Origin: Isoptericola cucumis
GTDB lineage: Bacteria; Actinomycetota; Actinomycetes; Actinomycetales; Cellulomonadaceae
Length of the DNA: 64,000 nucleotides
Assembly: GCF_014635665.1 (NCBI RefSeq)
Contig: NZ_BMDG01000003.1
Span: forward strand, 310,001 to 374,000
Direction: 5' to 3'
Both the position numbers and the translations under genes were made by a program. The notes under the pieces are model-generated. The model searched no databases. It was given only the letters and a program-made list of their open reading frames with translations, and was not told the DNA's origin. Below are positions 18,249 to 26,325 of the stretch, in pieces (position 1 is the stretch's first letter; every line of letters starts with the position of its first letter).

Positions 18249-19546
18249 TGCCCGCGCTGCCCGTCGGCGAGCCGGTCCCCGACGACGGCGCGCTGCCCGA
18301 CTGGGTCCGTCCCCCGGCTGTCGAGCCGGCCCGGCCCTTCGGCGTCTACGTCCACGTGCCGTTCTGCTCGGTGCGTTGCGGCTACTGCGACTTCAACACG
18401 TACACGGCGTCCGAGCTCGGCGGCGGGGCGTCGCAGGCCGCCTACGCGACGACGGCGCTGCGCGAGGTCGCCCTCGCCGCCCGCGTGCTCGACGACGCGG
18501 GCCTCGGCGGCCGGCGGGTGGACACCGTGTTCGTCGGCGGCGGCACGCCGACGATGCTGCCGGCCGCCGACATCGCGCGGGTCCTGGACGGGATCCGCGA
18601 CACCTGGGGCCTGGCCGACCCGTCGACGGGCGCGGCCGCCGAGGTGACCACGGAGGCCAACCCGGACTCGGTCACCCCCGAGTCGCTGCGGGTGCTCGCC
18701 GACGCCGGGTTCACCCGCGTCTCCTTCGGCATGCAGTCGGCCGTGCCGCACGTCCTGGCGACGCTGGAGCGCACGCACGACCCGCGCCGCATCCCCGACG
18801 TCGTGGCGTGGGCGCGCGACGCCGGCCTGGACGTCTCGCTCGACCTCATCTACGGCACGCCGGGGGAGTCCCTCGATGACTGGCGCCGGTCCGTGGAGAC
18901 GGCGCTGGCGACGGGCGTGGACCACGTGTCGGCGTACGCGCTCGTCGTCGAGCCGGGCACGAAGATGCATGCCCAGGTGCGGCGCGGCATCCTCACGCTG
19001 CCCGACGAGGACGACCAGGCCGCCAAGTACGAGCTCGCCGACGACCTCCTGACGGCCGCGGGCCTGCAGTGGTACGAGGTGAGCAACTGGGCGCGCGGCC
19101 GCGAGCACGCGTGCCGCCACAACCTCGCCTACTGGCGCGGCCACGACTGGTGGGGCATCGGCCCGGGCGCCCACTCGTACGTGGCCGGCGGTTCGGTGGC
19201 CGGGGCCGCGGCTCCGGCCGGGCGCGACGGGGACCACGCCGGGGTGCGCTGGTGGAACGTCAAGCACCCGCGGCGCTACGCCGCGCTCCTCGAGGACGGC
19301 CGGTCGCCCGGCGCGGGGCGCGAGCTGCTGACGCGCGGCGAGGCGCACCTCGAGCGCGTGATGCTCGGGGTGCGCCTGAGCGAGGGCCTCGACCTGGCGG
19401 TGCTGGACGCCGCCGGCCGCCACGCCGTCGCCGGACTCGTGGCCCGCGGCCTGCTGGACGGCACCGCGGCCGTGCGCGGGCGCGCGGTGCTGACCCGCCG
19501 CGGCAGGCTGCTGGCCGACGCCGTCGTGCGGGAGCTCACCGCCTGA
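18248..19546 (+). CDS. hemW: HemW-like radical SAM heme chaperone
   Basis: Encodes 432 residues; the GTG shares its first base with the lepA stop. The radical-SAM cluster motif CSVRCGYCDFNTYT has the CxxxCxxC cysteines plus the extra Cys-free HemW signature. VDTVFVGGGTPTML follows, and SLDLIYGTPGESLDDW lies mid-protein. Such genes were long annotated as oxygen-independent coproporphyrinogen oxidases, but the CxxxCxxC spacing without the HemN N-terminal extension fits HemW, which binds heme. Coupling to lepA is conserved but functionally unexplained. Confidence 0.9.
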   Translation: MPALPVGEPVPDDGALPDWVRPPAVEPARPFGVYVHVPFCSVRCGYCDFNTYTASELGGGASQAAYATTALREVALAARVLDDAGLGGRRVDTVFVGGGTPTMLPAADIARVLDGIRDTWGLADPSTGAAAEVTTEANPDSVTPESLRVLADAGFTRVSFGMQSAVPHVLATLERTHDPRRIPDVVAWARDAGLDVSLDLIYGTPGESLDDWRRSVETALATGVDHVSAYALVVEPGTKMHAQVRRGILTLPDEDDQAAKYELADDLLTAAGLQWYEVSNWARGREHACRHNLAYWRGHDWWGIGPGAHSYVAGGSVAGAAAPAGRDGDHAGVRWWNVKHPRRYAALLEDGRSPGAGRELLTRGEAHLERVMLGVRLSEGLDLAVLDAAGRHAVAGLVARGLLDGTAAVRGRAVLTRRGRLLADAVVRELTA

Positions 19547-19550
19547 GGGT

Positions 19551-19575
19551 CGGCGGGCGCCGGCGCCGCCCGCCG
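19551..19575. terminator. hairpin between convergent hemW and DUF4870 gene
   Basis: CGGCGGGC and GCCCGCCG form an 8-bp stem around a 9-nt, itself palindromic, GC loop. It sits between two convergent stops and probably serves both, though it lacks a T tract. Confidence 0.5.
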
Positions 19576-19588
19576 GCCGGCGCCGCGG

Positions 19589-20101
19589 TCAGGAGATGAC
19601 GCGGATGTTGATCGGGTAGCGGTACGCCTCGAAGCGGTTCACCGCGACGGCGGCGAGGATGCCGAAGACGATCGAGCAGACCGCGACGACCCCCCAGAGC
19701 ACGAAGCCGATGAGGACGAGCATGAGGATCCACGAGATCGCGTAGCCGATGAGCAGCGTGATCTGGAAGTTCAGCGACTCCTTGGCCTGGTCGCCCACGA
19801 ACCCGCTGCGGTCGCGGAACACGAGCCAGACCACCAGCGGCGTGAGGAACCCCAGGACGCCGAAGCTCAGCAGCGACAGCACCGGCGGGCCCAGGTGCGC
19901 GACCATCGCCCAGGTGCGCTCCTCCTGCGGCTGCAGGGGCCGGGGGCCGTACCCCTGCGGCGGGTACGGGGGCTGCCCGGGAGGCTGCCCGGGGGGCGGC
20001 CCGCCGTAGGGCGGCTGGCCCGGCGGCTGACCCGGCGGCTGTCCAGGGGGAGGCCCGTACGGAGGCTGCTGGGGCGGTGGGCCCTGGGGAGGCTGGCTCA
20101 T
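19589..20101 (-). CDS. DUF4870 small membrane protein, proline-rich N-terminus
   Basis: Encodes 170 residues. Residues 1-60 are a Pro/Gly/Gln tail with repeated GQPP units. From about 65 the DUF4870 (Tic20-like) domain has three or four membrane spans: TWAMVAHLGPPVLSLLSF, FLTPLVVWLVF, and two long hydrophobic helices, with the family's DQAKESLNFQI motif between. Function unknown; the family is often found near other small membrane proteins. Here it is divergent from another proline-rich membrane protein. Confidence 0.85.
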   Translation of the reverse strand: MSQPPQGPPPQQPPYGPPPGQPPGQPPGQPPYGGPPPGQPPGQPPYPPQGYGPRPLQPQEERTWAMVAHLGPPVLSLLSFGVLGFLTPLVVWLVFRDRSGFVGDQAKESLNFQITLLIGYAISWILMLVLIGFVLWGVVAVCSIVFGILAAVAVNRFEAYRYPINIRVIS

Positions 20102-20249
20102 GACCCCATCCTTGCGCATCCGCCGTGGTCACGGGAGGCGGCGTGTGCGGTGGCGCCGCGCGGGCGGGGCGGCAAGAGTGGGAGTCGCCGGGCGGCCAGC
20201 GCCCGCGCAGCCACGACCAGCGACGCCCCGCGCGTCCGAGAGGGAGCAG

Positions 20250-21095
20250 ATGAGCGAGAGCGCCGGCGGCCCGCCGGAGCAGGAGCCGGGGCCGCGCCAG
20301 CCCCCGGCGTACGGCCAGTACTCGTCGGGAGGCGAGCCGCAGCCGCCGCAGGGCGGCTACGGGCCGCCGCCCGCGGGCCCGCCCGACCCGTACCGCCCGG
20401 GCGGTGACCGCCCCGTGTCGGTCGGGGAGGCGTTCTCCTGGGCGTGGTCGAGCTTCGGCCGCAGCGCCGGGCCGTGGCTGGGTGCCATGCTGATCGTCCT
20501 CATGATCGGCGGCGCCGCGTCCGTGCTGCTCACGCCCGACCTGCGCATGGTGATCGAGAACTACGACGACCCGAACCTGGCCACCGACCTGCTGCAGTCC
20601 ACGGCGACCGTCACGGACGTGCTGCTCGCCGCCGTGCTGGCCGTGGTGAACATCGTGCTGGGTGCGCTGCTCGCCCACGGGGCGCTCGCGGCCACCCACC
20701 GAGGCCGCGCGCAGTTCGCCGACTTCTTCGCCGTGCGCCACCTCGGCGCCGTCCTGCTGCTCGGCGTCATCAACGGGCTGCTCACGTTCGTGCTGGCGTT
20801 CGTGCCCCTGCTGGGTTCGGTGCTGCGCCTGGTCATCGGGTTCTTCCTCGCCGCGGCGCTGTTCTTCGTCGTCGACAAGGGGCAGGACGCCGTCACCGCG
20901 ATCCGCTCCAGCGCGCGGCTCGTGAGCCGCCACGCCGGCATCGTCCTGCTCACGATCGTGCTGTGCCTCGTCACCGTCTTCGTCGGCTTCCTGCTGTGCT
21001 TCGTGGGGGCCTTCGTCGCCGTCCCGGTCGCGATGCTGACCGGCGCGTTCGTGTACCGCCGGCTGACCGGCGAGCAACCGGTGACCCCGACCTGA
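20250..21095 (+). CDS. proline-rich, multi-spanning membrane protein
   Basis: Encodes 281 residues; AGGGAG precedes the ATG. Residues 1-50 are Pro/Gly/Gln-rich. From about 53, VSVGEAFSWAWSSFGRSAGPWLG starts a membrane domain with around six spans, including VTDVLLAAVLAVVNIVLGALLAH and two near-contiguous C-terminal helices. The layout resembles the DUF975/glycerophosphodiester-phosphodiesterase-type membrane domain, but I do not see catalytic residues and make no functional call. The shared proline-rich N-terminus links it to its two neighbours. Confidence 0.75.
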   Translation: MSESAGGPPEQEPGPRQPPAYGQYSSGGEPQPPQGGYGPPPAGPPDPYRPGGDRPVSVGEAFSWAWSSFGRSAGPWLGAMLIVLMIGGAASVLLTPDLRMVIENYDDPNLATDLLQSTATVTDVLLAAVLAVVNIVLGALLAHGALAATHRGRAQFADFFAVRHLGAVLLLGVINGLLTFVLAFVPLLGSVLRLVIGFFLAAALFFVVDKGQDAVTAIRSSARLVSRHAGIVLLTIVLCLVTVFVGFLLCFVGAFVAVPVAMLTGAFVYRRLTGEQPVTPT

Positions 21096-21131
21096 CCTGC
21101 TCGGAGGCGCGGCACCACCGTCACGACCCGC

Positions 21132-21178
21132 TCCACGTCACGACCGGCAGCACTCCACCGGCTCCACGTCACGACCAG
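21132..21178 (+). repeat. direct repeat of CTCCACGTCACGACC before the DUF4282 gene
   Basis: A 15-bp sequence occurs twice, about 32 bp apart, in the spacer just ahead of the ribosome-binding site. A further partial GTCACGACC precedes the first copy. It may be an operator or slippage product. Confidence 0.6.
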
Positions 21179-21186
21179 GAGGAACG

Positions 21187-21774
21187 ATGACCGACAACCC
21201 GCAGCAGCCGCCCCAGCCCGGCGACCCGCACCGTCCGCCGTACCCCCAGCAGCCGTACGGCCAGCAGCCTCCGGGCCAGCAGCCTCCGGGCCAGCAGCCG
21301 CCCGGCCGCGAGCCGCACGGACACCCGCCGTACGGCGAGCAGCCCTCCGGCCCGTCCCACCGGCCGCCGGGCGAGGAGCCGCCGTACGGCCGGCCGGGGG
21401 AGACGCTCGGCGACCCGACGGCGTTCCCGGGGAACGAGGTGCCGCCGGACCGGAGCGTGCACCACCTGCCGCCGACGTCGGACGGCGGGTTCTTCGGTGC
21501 GCTGTTCGACTTCTCGTTCAGCCGGTACATCACGCCGACGGTGGTCAAGGTCGTCTACGTCGTCGTGATCGTGGTCACCGCGCTATACTGGCTGGGCGGC
21601 CTGATCGCGTCGTTCGCCCAGGACTGGTGGGTCGGCCTGCTCTTCCTGCTCTTCGGCTGGATCTTCGCCCTCCTCTACCTCGCCTTCGTGCGGATCGTGC
21701 TCGAGTGCTTCGTGGCACTCATCTCGATCTCGCAGAAGGTGAACGCCTACGCGCACCGCGACGGCGTCTCGTGA
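21187..21774 (+). CDS. DUF4282 membrane protein, proline-rich N-terminus
   Basis: Encodes 195 residues with AGGAGG 5 nt upstream of the ATG. The first 95 residues are Pro/Gln/Gly repeats (GQQPPGQQPPG). The C-terminal part is DUF4282: FFGALFDFSFSRYITPTVVKVVY, then two membrane spans separated by FAQDWWVG and a conserved FVRIVLECFVALISI helix. Function unknown. The upstream gap carries two copies of CTCCACGTCACGACC. It is convergent with the DUF3097 gene, whose stop is 15 bp away. Confidence 0.88.
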   Translation: MTDNPQQPPQPGDPHRPPYPQQPYGQQPPGQQPPGQQPPGREPHGHPPYGEQPSGPSHRPPGEEPPYGRPGETLGDPTAFPGNEVPPDRSVHHLPPTSDGGFFGALFDFSFSRYITPTVVKVVYVVVIVVTALYWLGGLIASFAQDWWVGLLFLLFGWIFALLYLAFVRIVLECFVALISISQKVNAYAHRDGVS

Positions 21775-21789
21775 GGCCGGGCACGCCGC

Positions 21790-22671
21790 TCAGGAGGTGA
21801 CGAAGTCGATCAGCTCCTCGACCCGGCCCAGCAGGGCCGGGTCGAGGTCGCGGTAGTCGCGCACGCGCGCCAGGATCCGCTGCCACGCCAGGCCCACGTC
21901 CTGCGTGGACGTCGCGGGCCAGCCGAGCTCGCGCAGGATGCCGCGCTTCCACTCGGTGCCGCGCTCGATCGTGGGCCACGACGCCAGGCCGAGGCGCTCG
22001 GCCTTCACGGCCTGCCACACGTCCACGTACGGGTGGCCGAGCACCAGCACGGTGCCGTTCGGCACGGTGCGCAGGGCCGCGTCGGCGATGCGCTGCTCCT
22101 TGGACCCGCGCACCAGGTGGTCGACCAGCACCCCGACGCGCCGCTCGGGCGTCGGGTCGAAGTCGGCGAGCGCCTCGGCGAGGTTGTCCACGCCGTCGAG
22201 CATCTCGACCACGACGCCCTCGACGCGCAGGTCGTCGCCCCAGACCTTCTCGACGAGCTCCGCGTCGTGCTTGCCCTCCACCCAGATGCGGCTGCCGCGC
22301 GCGACGCGGGCCCGCTGGCCGTGCACCGCCACCGAGCCCGAGGCCGTGCGGCTGGGCGCCGCCGGCGCGGCGGGGGCGACGGGCGCGGTGAGCTCGACGG
22401 GCTTCCCGTCGACCCAGAACCCGGGCCCGAGCGGGAACGACCGCGTGCGGCCGCGCCGGTCCTCCAGCACCACGAGGTGGATGCCGCCGGACTTCTCCAC
22501 GCGCACGACGGCGCCGACCCAGCCGGAGGTCACCTCCTCCACGACCAGCCCGGCCTCGGCGGGCCGGGGCACCGACGTCGGGCGTCGGCGGTGGTGGGCG
22601 GAGCCGTCGGGGGCGCCGGGGCGGCGCGTGGTGGCGGAGGCGAGGACGTCGGAGCCGTAGCGGTCGTGCAC
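21790..22671 (-). CDS. DUF3097 protein with Toprim-like motif
   Basis: Encodes 293 residues. DUF3097 is almost confined to actinobacteria and uncharacterised. The N-terminal half has a beta-rich part (VVEEVTSGWVGAVVRVEKSGG). The C-terminal half starts with IWVEGKHDAELVEKVWG followed by VEMLDGVDNL, which has the spaced E-G-K-x-D and D-G-x-D acidic pattern reminiscent of Toprim nucleic-acid enzymes; that link is my inference. TAGGCT lies 7 nt before the GTG, implying a leaderless transcript. Confidence 0.88.
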   Translation of the reverse strand: MHDRYGSDVLASATTRRPGAPDGSAHHRRRPTSVPRPAEAGLVVEEVTSGWVGAVVRVEKSGGIHLVVLEDRRGRTRSFPLGPGFWVDGKPVELTAPVAPAAPAAPSRTASGSVAVHGQRARVARGSRIWVEGKHDAELVEKVWGDDLRVEGVVVEMLDGVDNLAEALADFDPTPERRVGVLVDHLVRGSKEQRIADAALRTVPNGTVLVLGHPYVDVWQAVKAERLGLASWPTIERGTEWKRGILRELGWPATSTQDVGLAWQRILARVRDYRDLDPALLGRVEELIDFVTS

Positions 22672-22678
22672 GACGGCG

Positions 22679-22684
22679 AGCCTA
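22679..22684 (-). promoter_or_regulatory. -10 hexamer TAGGCT of the DUF3097 gene
   Basis: On the minus strand TAGGCT is followed by 7 nt and the GTG. The tandem repeat at 22711-22758 covers the region where a -35 would lie. Confidence 0.5.
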
Positions 22685-22710
22685 CGGTCGCCGGAGCGCG
22701 CGCCCGGGCC

Positions 22711-22758
22711 GACACGCAGCCCGACACGCAGCCCGACACGCAGCCCGGCACGCAGCCG
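22711..22758. repeat. four 12-bp tandem repeats upstream of the DUF3097 gene
   Basis: GACACGCAGCCC is repeated four times head to tail, the last copy with two changes. It lies between the end of the LuxR gene and the DUF3097 promoter. Confidence 0.9.
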
Positions 22759-22792
22759 GCTCAGCGGCGGCGGCCCGGCCGGGGCGCGGGCG

Positions 22793-25700
22793 TCACGAGG
22801 TCGATCCGGTGCGGGCCACGACGGCGGCCTCGGTGCGGCTCGCCACCCCGAGCTTGCGCAGGATCGCCGAGACGTGCACCGACGCCGTCTTGCGGCTGAT
22901 GAAGAGGCGCTCGGCGATCTGCCCGTTGGTCAGGCCCTCGGCCACGAGGGCGAGCACCTGTCGCTCGCGCTCCGTGAGCGCCCGCTCGGCGGTCGAGGTC
23001 GTGGCGGACCGCCGCACGTCGCCCCGGGCGAGACCGGCACCGGTGAGCAGGCCGCCGGCCCGGTCGGCGACCAGCCCGCACCCGATGGCCTCCGCCGCCG
23101 CGACGGCGTCGTCGAGCAGCGGCCGCGCGGCGCGCCGGTCGCCCGCGGCCAGCAGCGACGCCCCGTCCCGGTACAGCGCGTACGGGCGCAGGTGCGCCGG
23201 GCCCTCGGCGGCGACGACCGCCTCCCACGGACCGTCGCCGACCTCGGCCGCGAACAGCGCCGCCCAGGTGGGGAACGTGGGCCAGGAGGCGCCCGTCGAC
23301 AGGGCCTCCCGGTACGGCCCCACGTCGACGGCCCGGCCGGCCGAGCGGGCACGGTCGAGCACCCGTCCCGCCACGGCCAGCAGCGTGAGCCGGTAGAAGG
23401 GGGAGAGCGCGTCGGGGACCGTCGCGAGCCGCACCTGCTCGAGGGCGTCGTCGAGGTCGTCGCGGAGCAGGGCGAGGTCCGCCAGCGTCCCGGCGACGCG
23501 CGCACGGATCTGCTCCTCCATGCGCCCGAACCGCAGCCAGGTGGCGCGGTGGGCGTGCGCCCGCCTCTGCGCCTGCGCGACGTCGCCGCGCCACGTCGTC
23601 AGCCAGGTCCAGCGTTCCTGGAGGTAGACGGCGTAGTCGCTCGGGTCGACGAGCGGCACGGACCGCTCGTACCACGCCTGGGCGTCGTCCCACCGGCCCT
23701 GGCCGATCCATGCCTCGGCGACGTTGCCCTCGAGCATCGCCCGGCTGGCCCAGCCCGCACCGAGCTCCCGGGCCCGGCGGGCGCCGGTCTCGGCGATCGC
23801 CTCGGCCTCGGCGTACCGGCCGAGCTTGAGGCGGGTGTCCGACGCGTTCGTGTAGTAGTGGGCCTGGGCGCGCCAGTCGTCGCCGCCCACCTCGCGGGCA
23901 CGCTCCAGCTCGGCGAGCCCGTCGAGGTCGCCCCTGTCGACGCGGCTCAGGCCGCGCAGGTTCAGGGCGAGCGAGGCGTTCGCGGCGTCGCCGGCCGCCG
24001 TCGCGGCGTCGTACGCGGCGCTGGCGACGGCGATCGCCTCGTCGGGCCGGTGGTCCATCATCGCGTTGCGGGCCTGCTGCCGCAGCACCGGCGCGCGCCC
24101 GGCGTGGTCGTCGGGCGGCAGGAGGGCCAGGGCCTCGTCCAGCAGGTCGCCGGACCGGGGGTCGCCGGCCTTGGCACGGATGTGCGCGAGGGTCATCAGG
24201 GCCTGTGCCCGCCCGGCGGGGTCGTCGGGCGGCCACTCCGCGAGGGCCTCGCCCGCGACGCCCGCGGCCCGGTCGACCCGCGCCGTGTCCTGCAGCGCGG
24301 TCGACACGAGGCGGAGCAGCTCCGCGTGGTGCAGCCCGGCGACCTGGGCGGCGTCCGGGACCAGGTCCCACAGCTCGAGGGCGCGCTCCCCGGCAGCGGC
24401 CGTGACGGCGGTCGACGTCTGGCCGAAGGCGTCCCCGGTCCTGACCACCTCGACCGCCGAGGCGAGGGCACGGTCGGGCACCCGGGCACGCCACCAGTGG
24501 TCGGCCGCGGCCGCGACGTCCGCCAGCGTCCGCCTGCCGTCCTCCAGCGCGCGGGCGCAGGCGGCGTGCAGGCGGCGCGCCTCGCCCGGCAGGAGCTCGT
24601 CGGCGACGGCCTCCTGCATCAGCGCGTGCCGGAACCGGTAGCCGTCGGGCTCCGCGACGAGGACGTGGGCGTCGACCGCCTCGCGCGCGGCGGACTCCGC
24701 CCGTTCCAGGTGCTCCGTCCCGAGCATGGCGATGAGCAGCTCGTGCGGCGCGTGCTGCCCGGCGGCGGCGACCGCCCGGCAGAACGTCTGGGCCGCGTCG
24801 CCGAGCGTCGAGTACCGCAGGAGGAGCACGTCGCGCAGCGAGTCGGGCATCGTGTCGCCGGCGAACTCCGTGAGCTCCTCGACGTAGAACGGGACGCCCT
24901 CGCTGCGCTCGACCAGGTCGCTCAGCGTCGCCCCGGACACCTCGGCCGGCTCGCCGCGCGTCGCGAGGAGCGTCGTGACGAGACGGCCGGCCTCCGCGGC
25001 GTCGAGCCGCGGCACGTCCACCCGGGTGGCGAGACGGGACCGCTCCAGCTCGGCGAGCACCGTGCGCAGGGGATGGCGGCGGCCGACGTCGTCGCTGCGG
25101 TACGTGGCGACCACCAGCACCCGGGACGTCGGGGCGGAGCGGACCAGCCGGGCGAGCACCGTACGGGTCACGTCGTCCGACCAGTGCAGGTCCTCCAGCA
25201 CGACCACCACCGGCCGGTCGGCGGCGAGGGCGGTCGTGAGGTCGGCCAGCACCTCCGGCAGCCGGCCCGTGTCCACGTCGTGGCGCACGTCGACGAGGCC
25301 CGGCGCGAGCACGCTCAGCGCGTCGGCCGCGGGCCCGGCGGCGGCGAGCGTCGCGTCGGCCCCGATCGCGTGGACGACGTCGGCGAGCAGACCCGTCGGC
25401 GCCGCGTAGGGGATCGGGCCGGAGCCGGAGTCGGCGCACTGGCCACGCAGCACCAGCGCGTCGGGGCCCTCGCCCGTCCCGGGGGCGGCGAGGAACTCCT
25501 GGACGAGGCGCGTCTTGCCGATGCCGGCCTCGCCGCCGACGACCACGGCCGCGCCGGAGCCGTCGGCGGTGCTCGCGAACGCCTCGCGCAGGAGGGCGAG
25601 CTCGGCCGCCCGGCCGATCATCGGGGGCGCGGCCGCGGAACCGGGCTGCTCGCGGGTCCAGGAGGCAGGCACCTGTTCATCGTGCCAGGTCACCTGCCTG

Positions 25701-25816
25701 TCCACCGCCCCGTCGACCGGAGCGACCGCCGGCCGCTCAGCCGGGTGCTCAGCCGGGTGCTCAGCCGGGTGCTCCGGCGGTGCGGGGACCGGGGCGTGGA
25801 GCGAGTCGCCGCTCAC
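22793..25816 (-). CDS. large ATPase LuxR-family transcriptional regulator
   Basis: Encodes 1007 residues. A Pro-rich N-terminus with HPAE repeats is followed by an AAA/NACHT-type ATPase (PPMIGRAAELALLREAF, Walker A VVGGEAGIGKTRL, Walker B VVVVLEDLHWSDD). A TPR-like helical region spans about 500-930. The C-terminal LuxR helix-turn-helix reads LTERERQVLALVAEGLTNGQIAERLF, then ISRKTASVHVSAILRKLG. This is the LAL/MalT architecture, usually an activator gated by ATP and a ligand. The frame is open 468 nt further upstream. I chose the GTG that overlaps the stop of a 58-residue ORF because both upstream coding potential and a Shine-Dalgarno belong to that ORF. Confidence 0.88.
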   Translation of the reverse strand: MSGDSLHAPVPAPPEHPAEHPAEHPAERPAVAPVDGAVDRQVTWHDEQVPASWTREQPGSAAAPPMIGRAAELALLREAFASTADGSGAAVVVGGEAGIGKTRLVQEFLAAPGTGEGPDALVLRGQCADSGSGPIPYAAPTGLLADVVHAIGADATLAAAGPAADALSVLAPGLVDVRHDVDTGRLPEVLADLTTALAADRPVVVVLEDLHWSDDVTRTVLARLVRSAPTSRVLVVATYRSDDVGRRHPLRTVLAELERSRLATRVDVPRLDAAEAGRLVTTLLATRGEPAEVSGATLSDLVERSEGVPFYVEELTEFAGDTMPDSLRDVLLLRYSTLGDAAQTFCRAVAAAGQHAPHELLIAMLGTEHLERAESAAREAVDAHVLVAEPDGYRFRHALMQEAVADELLPGEARRLHAACARALEDGRRTLADVAAAADHWWRARVPDRALASAVEVVRTGDAFGQTSTAVTAAAGERALELWDLVPDAAQVAGLHHAELLRLVSTALQDTARVDRAAGVAGEALAEWPPDDPAGRAQALMTLAHIRAKAGDPRSGDLLDEALALLPPDDHAGRAPVLRQQARNAMMDHRPDEAIAVASAAYDAATAAGDAANASLALNLRGLSRVDRGDLDGLAELERAREVGGDDWRAQAHYYTNASDTRLKLGRYAEAEAIAETGARRARELGAGWASRAMLEGNVAEAWIGQGRWDDAQAWYERSVPLVDPSDYAVYLQERWTWLTTWRGDVAQAQRRAHAHRATWLRFGRMEEQIRARVAGTLADLALLRDDLDDALEQVRLATVPDALSPFYRLTLLAVAGRVLDRARSAGRAVDVGPYREALSTGASWPTFPTWAALFAAEVGDGPWEAVVAAEGPAHLRPYALYRDGASLLAAGDRRAARPLLDDAVAAAEAIGCGLVADRAGGLLTGAGLARGDVRRSATTSTAERALTERERQVLALVAEGLTNGQIAERLFISRKTASVHVSAILRKLGVASRTEAAVVARTGSTS
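25736..25771. repeat. three 12-bp tandem repeats near the LuxR regulator start
   Basis: CTCAGCCGGGTG (plus-strand reading) occurs three times, encoding repeated E-H-P-A on the minus strand within the proline-rich N-terminus. Confidence 0.9.
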
Positions 25817-25989
25817 GCCGCGCGGTGCAGCGCGCCCGGCACGCGCGAGGTCCGCCGCACCCGGCGCGGCGACGTGAACGGCAGGGCCGTGCGGTCCCGC
25901 GCCGCCCGGTCGCGCCGCCGCTGCGCGACCGCCCGCTCCAGCTCGGCCTCGCGCTCGCGGTACACCATCTCGAACAGCTGCCCGTCCAT
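25813..25989 (-). CDS. 58-residue ORF coupled to the LuxR regulator
   Basis: The frame begins MDGQLFEMVYREREAELERA, a likely amphipathic or coiled helix, and continues as a very basic tail ([18 protein letters not shown]). GGGGAGAG lies 5 nt upstream of its ATG, and its TGA overlaps the regulator's GTG (GTGA). These two features argue for real translation and coupling. I do not recognise the family. It could be a small partner of the ATPase regulator or only a translated leader. The charged composition is partly a consequence of high GC, so expression data would matter. Confidence 0.55.
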   Translation of the reverse strand: MDGQLFEMVYREREAELERAVAQRRRDRAARDRTALPFTSPRRVRRTSRVPGALHRAA

Positions 25990-26235
25990 GTCGCTCTCCC
26001 CGTGCCGTTCGTGCTCCGGCGCGGCCGGTCGGCCGCCACACCCTCAGCCTGGGTTCCTGAGGTAGGCCGGCGGATCGGTCAGCTGCCGCATCTTTCGTGG
26101 CGTCGGGGACCTCAGGAGGGGTGGGGTACCTCAGACCGGGACGGGCGTCGGTGCACGCGGTGCGGCACCCGCCCCGGGGCGGACGAAGGTCCGGCCGCCC
26201 GGTGGGGCGTTCGACGGACCGGCCGCGCGGCCGCG

Positions 26236-26241
26236 TAGGAT
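26236..26241 (+). promoter_or_regulatory. -10 hexamer TAGGAT of hrcA
   Basis: TAGGAT abuts the left arm of the CIRCE, so bound HrcA would cover the transcription start. Confidence 0.5.
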
Positions 26242-26266
26242 GGCACTCGGGACAGGAGAGTGCTAA
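26240..26266 (+). promoter_or_regulatory. CIRCE operator for HrcA
   Basis: The arms are ATGGCACTC and GAGTGCTAA, separated by 9 nt, against the consensus TTAGCACTC-N9-GAGTGCTAA. The right arm is perfect and the left has two changes. It lies 60 bp before hrcA, so HrcA should repress its own operon until heat shock. Confidence 0.9.
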
Positions 26267-26325
26267 GGCCGTGGGCCGGCGCACCAGGTCCGACGGCAGC
26301 GACCGACGGCACGAGGGGAGGACGC

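Larger units (their letters stand above)
25990..26325. promoter_or_regulatory. 336-bp divergent control region between the LuxR unit and hrcA
   Basis: No gene is seen here. It holds four copies of CCTCAG/CTGAGG within 93 bp: a spaced inverted pair at 26042-26047 and 26057-26062, then 26110-26115 and 26129-26134. Next come a candidate -10 TAGGAT (26236-26241) and a CIRCE element (26240-26266). The CCTCAG sites lie nearer the LuxR unit; the CIRCE is on the hrcA side. Confidence 0.7.

Noticed and set aside
22793-26284. LuxR regulator starting at 26284 (1163 residues)
   Set aside because: The extra N-terminus is Arg/Pro-rich without homology, would run through the CIRCE and the CCTCAG cluster, and conflicts with the well-supported 58-residue ORF in another frame.
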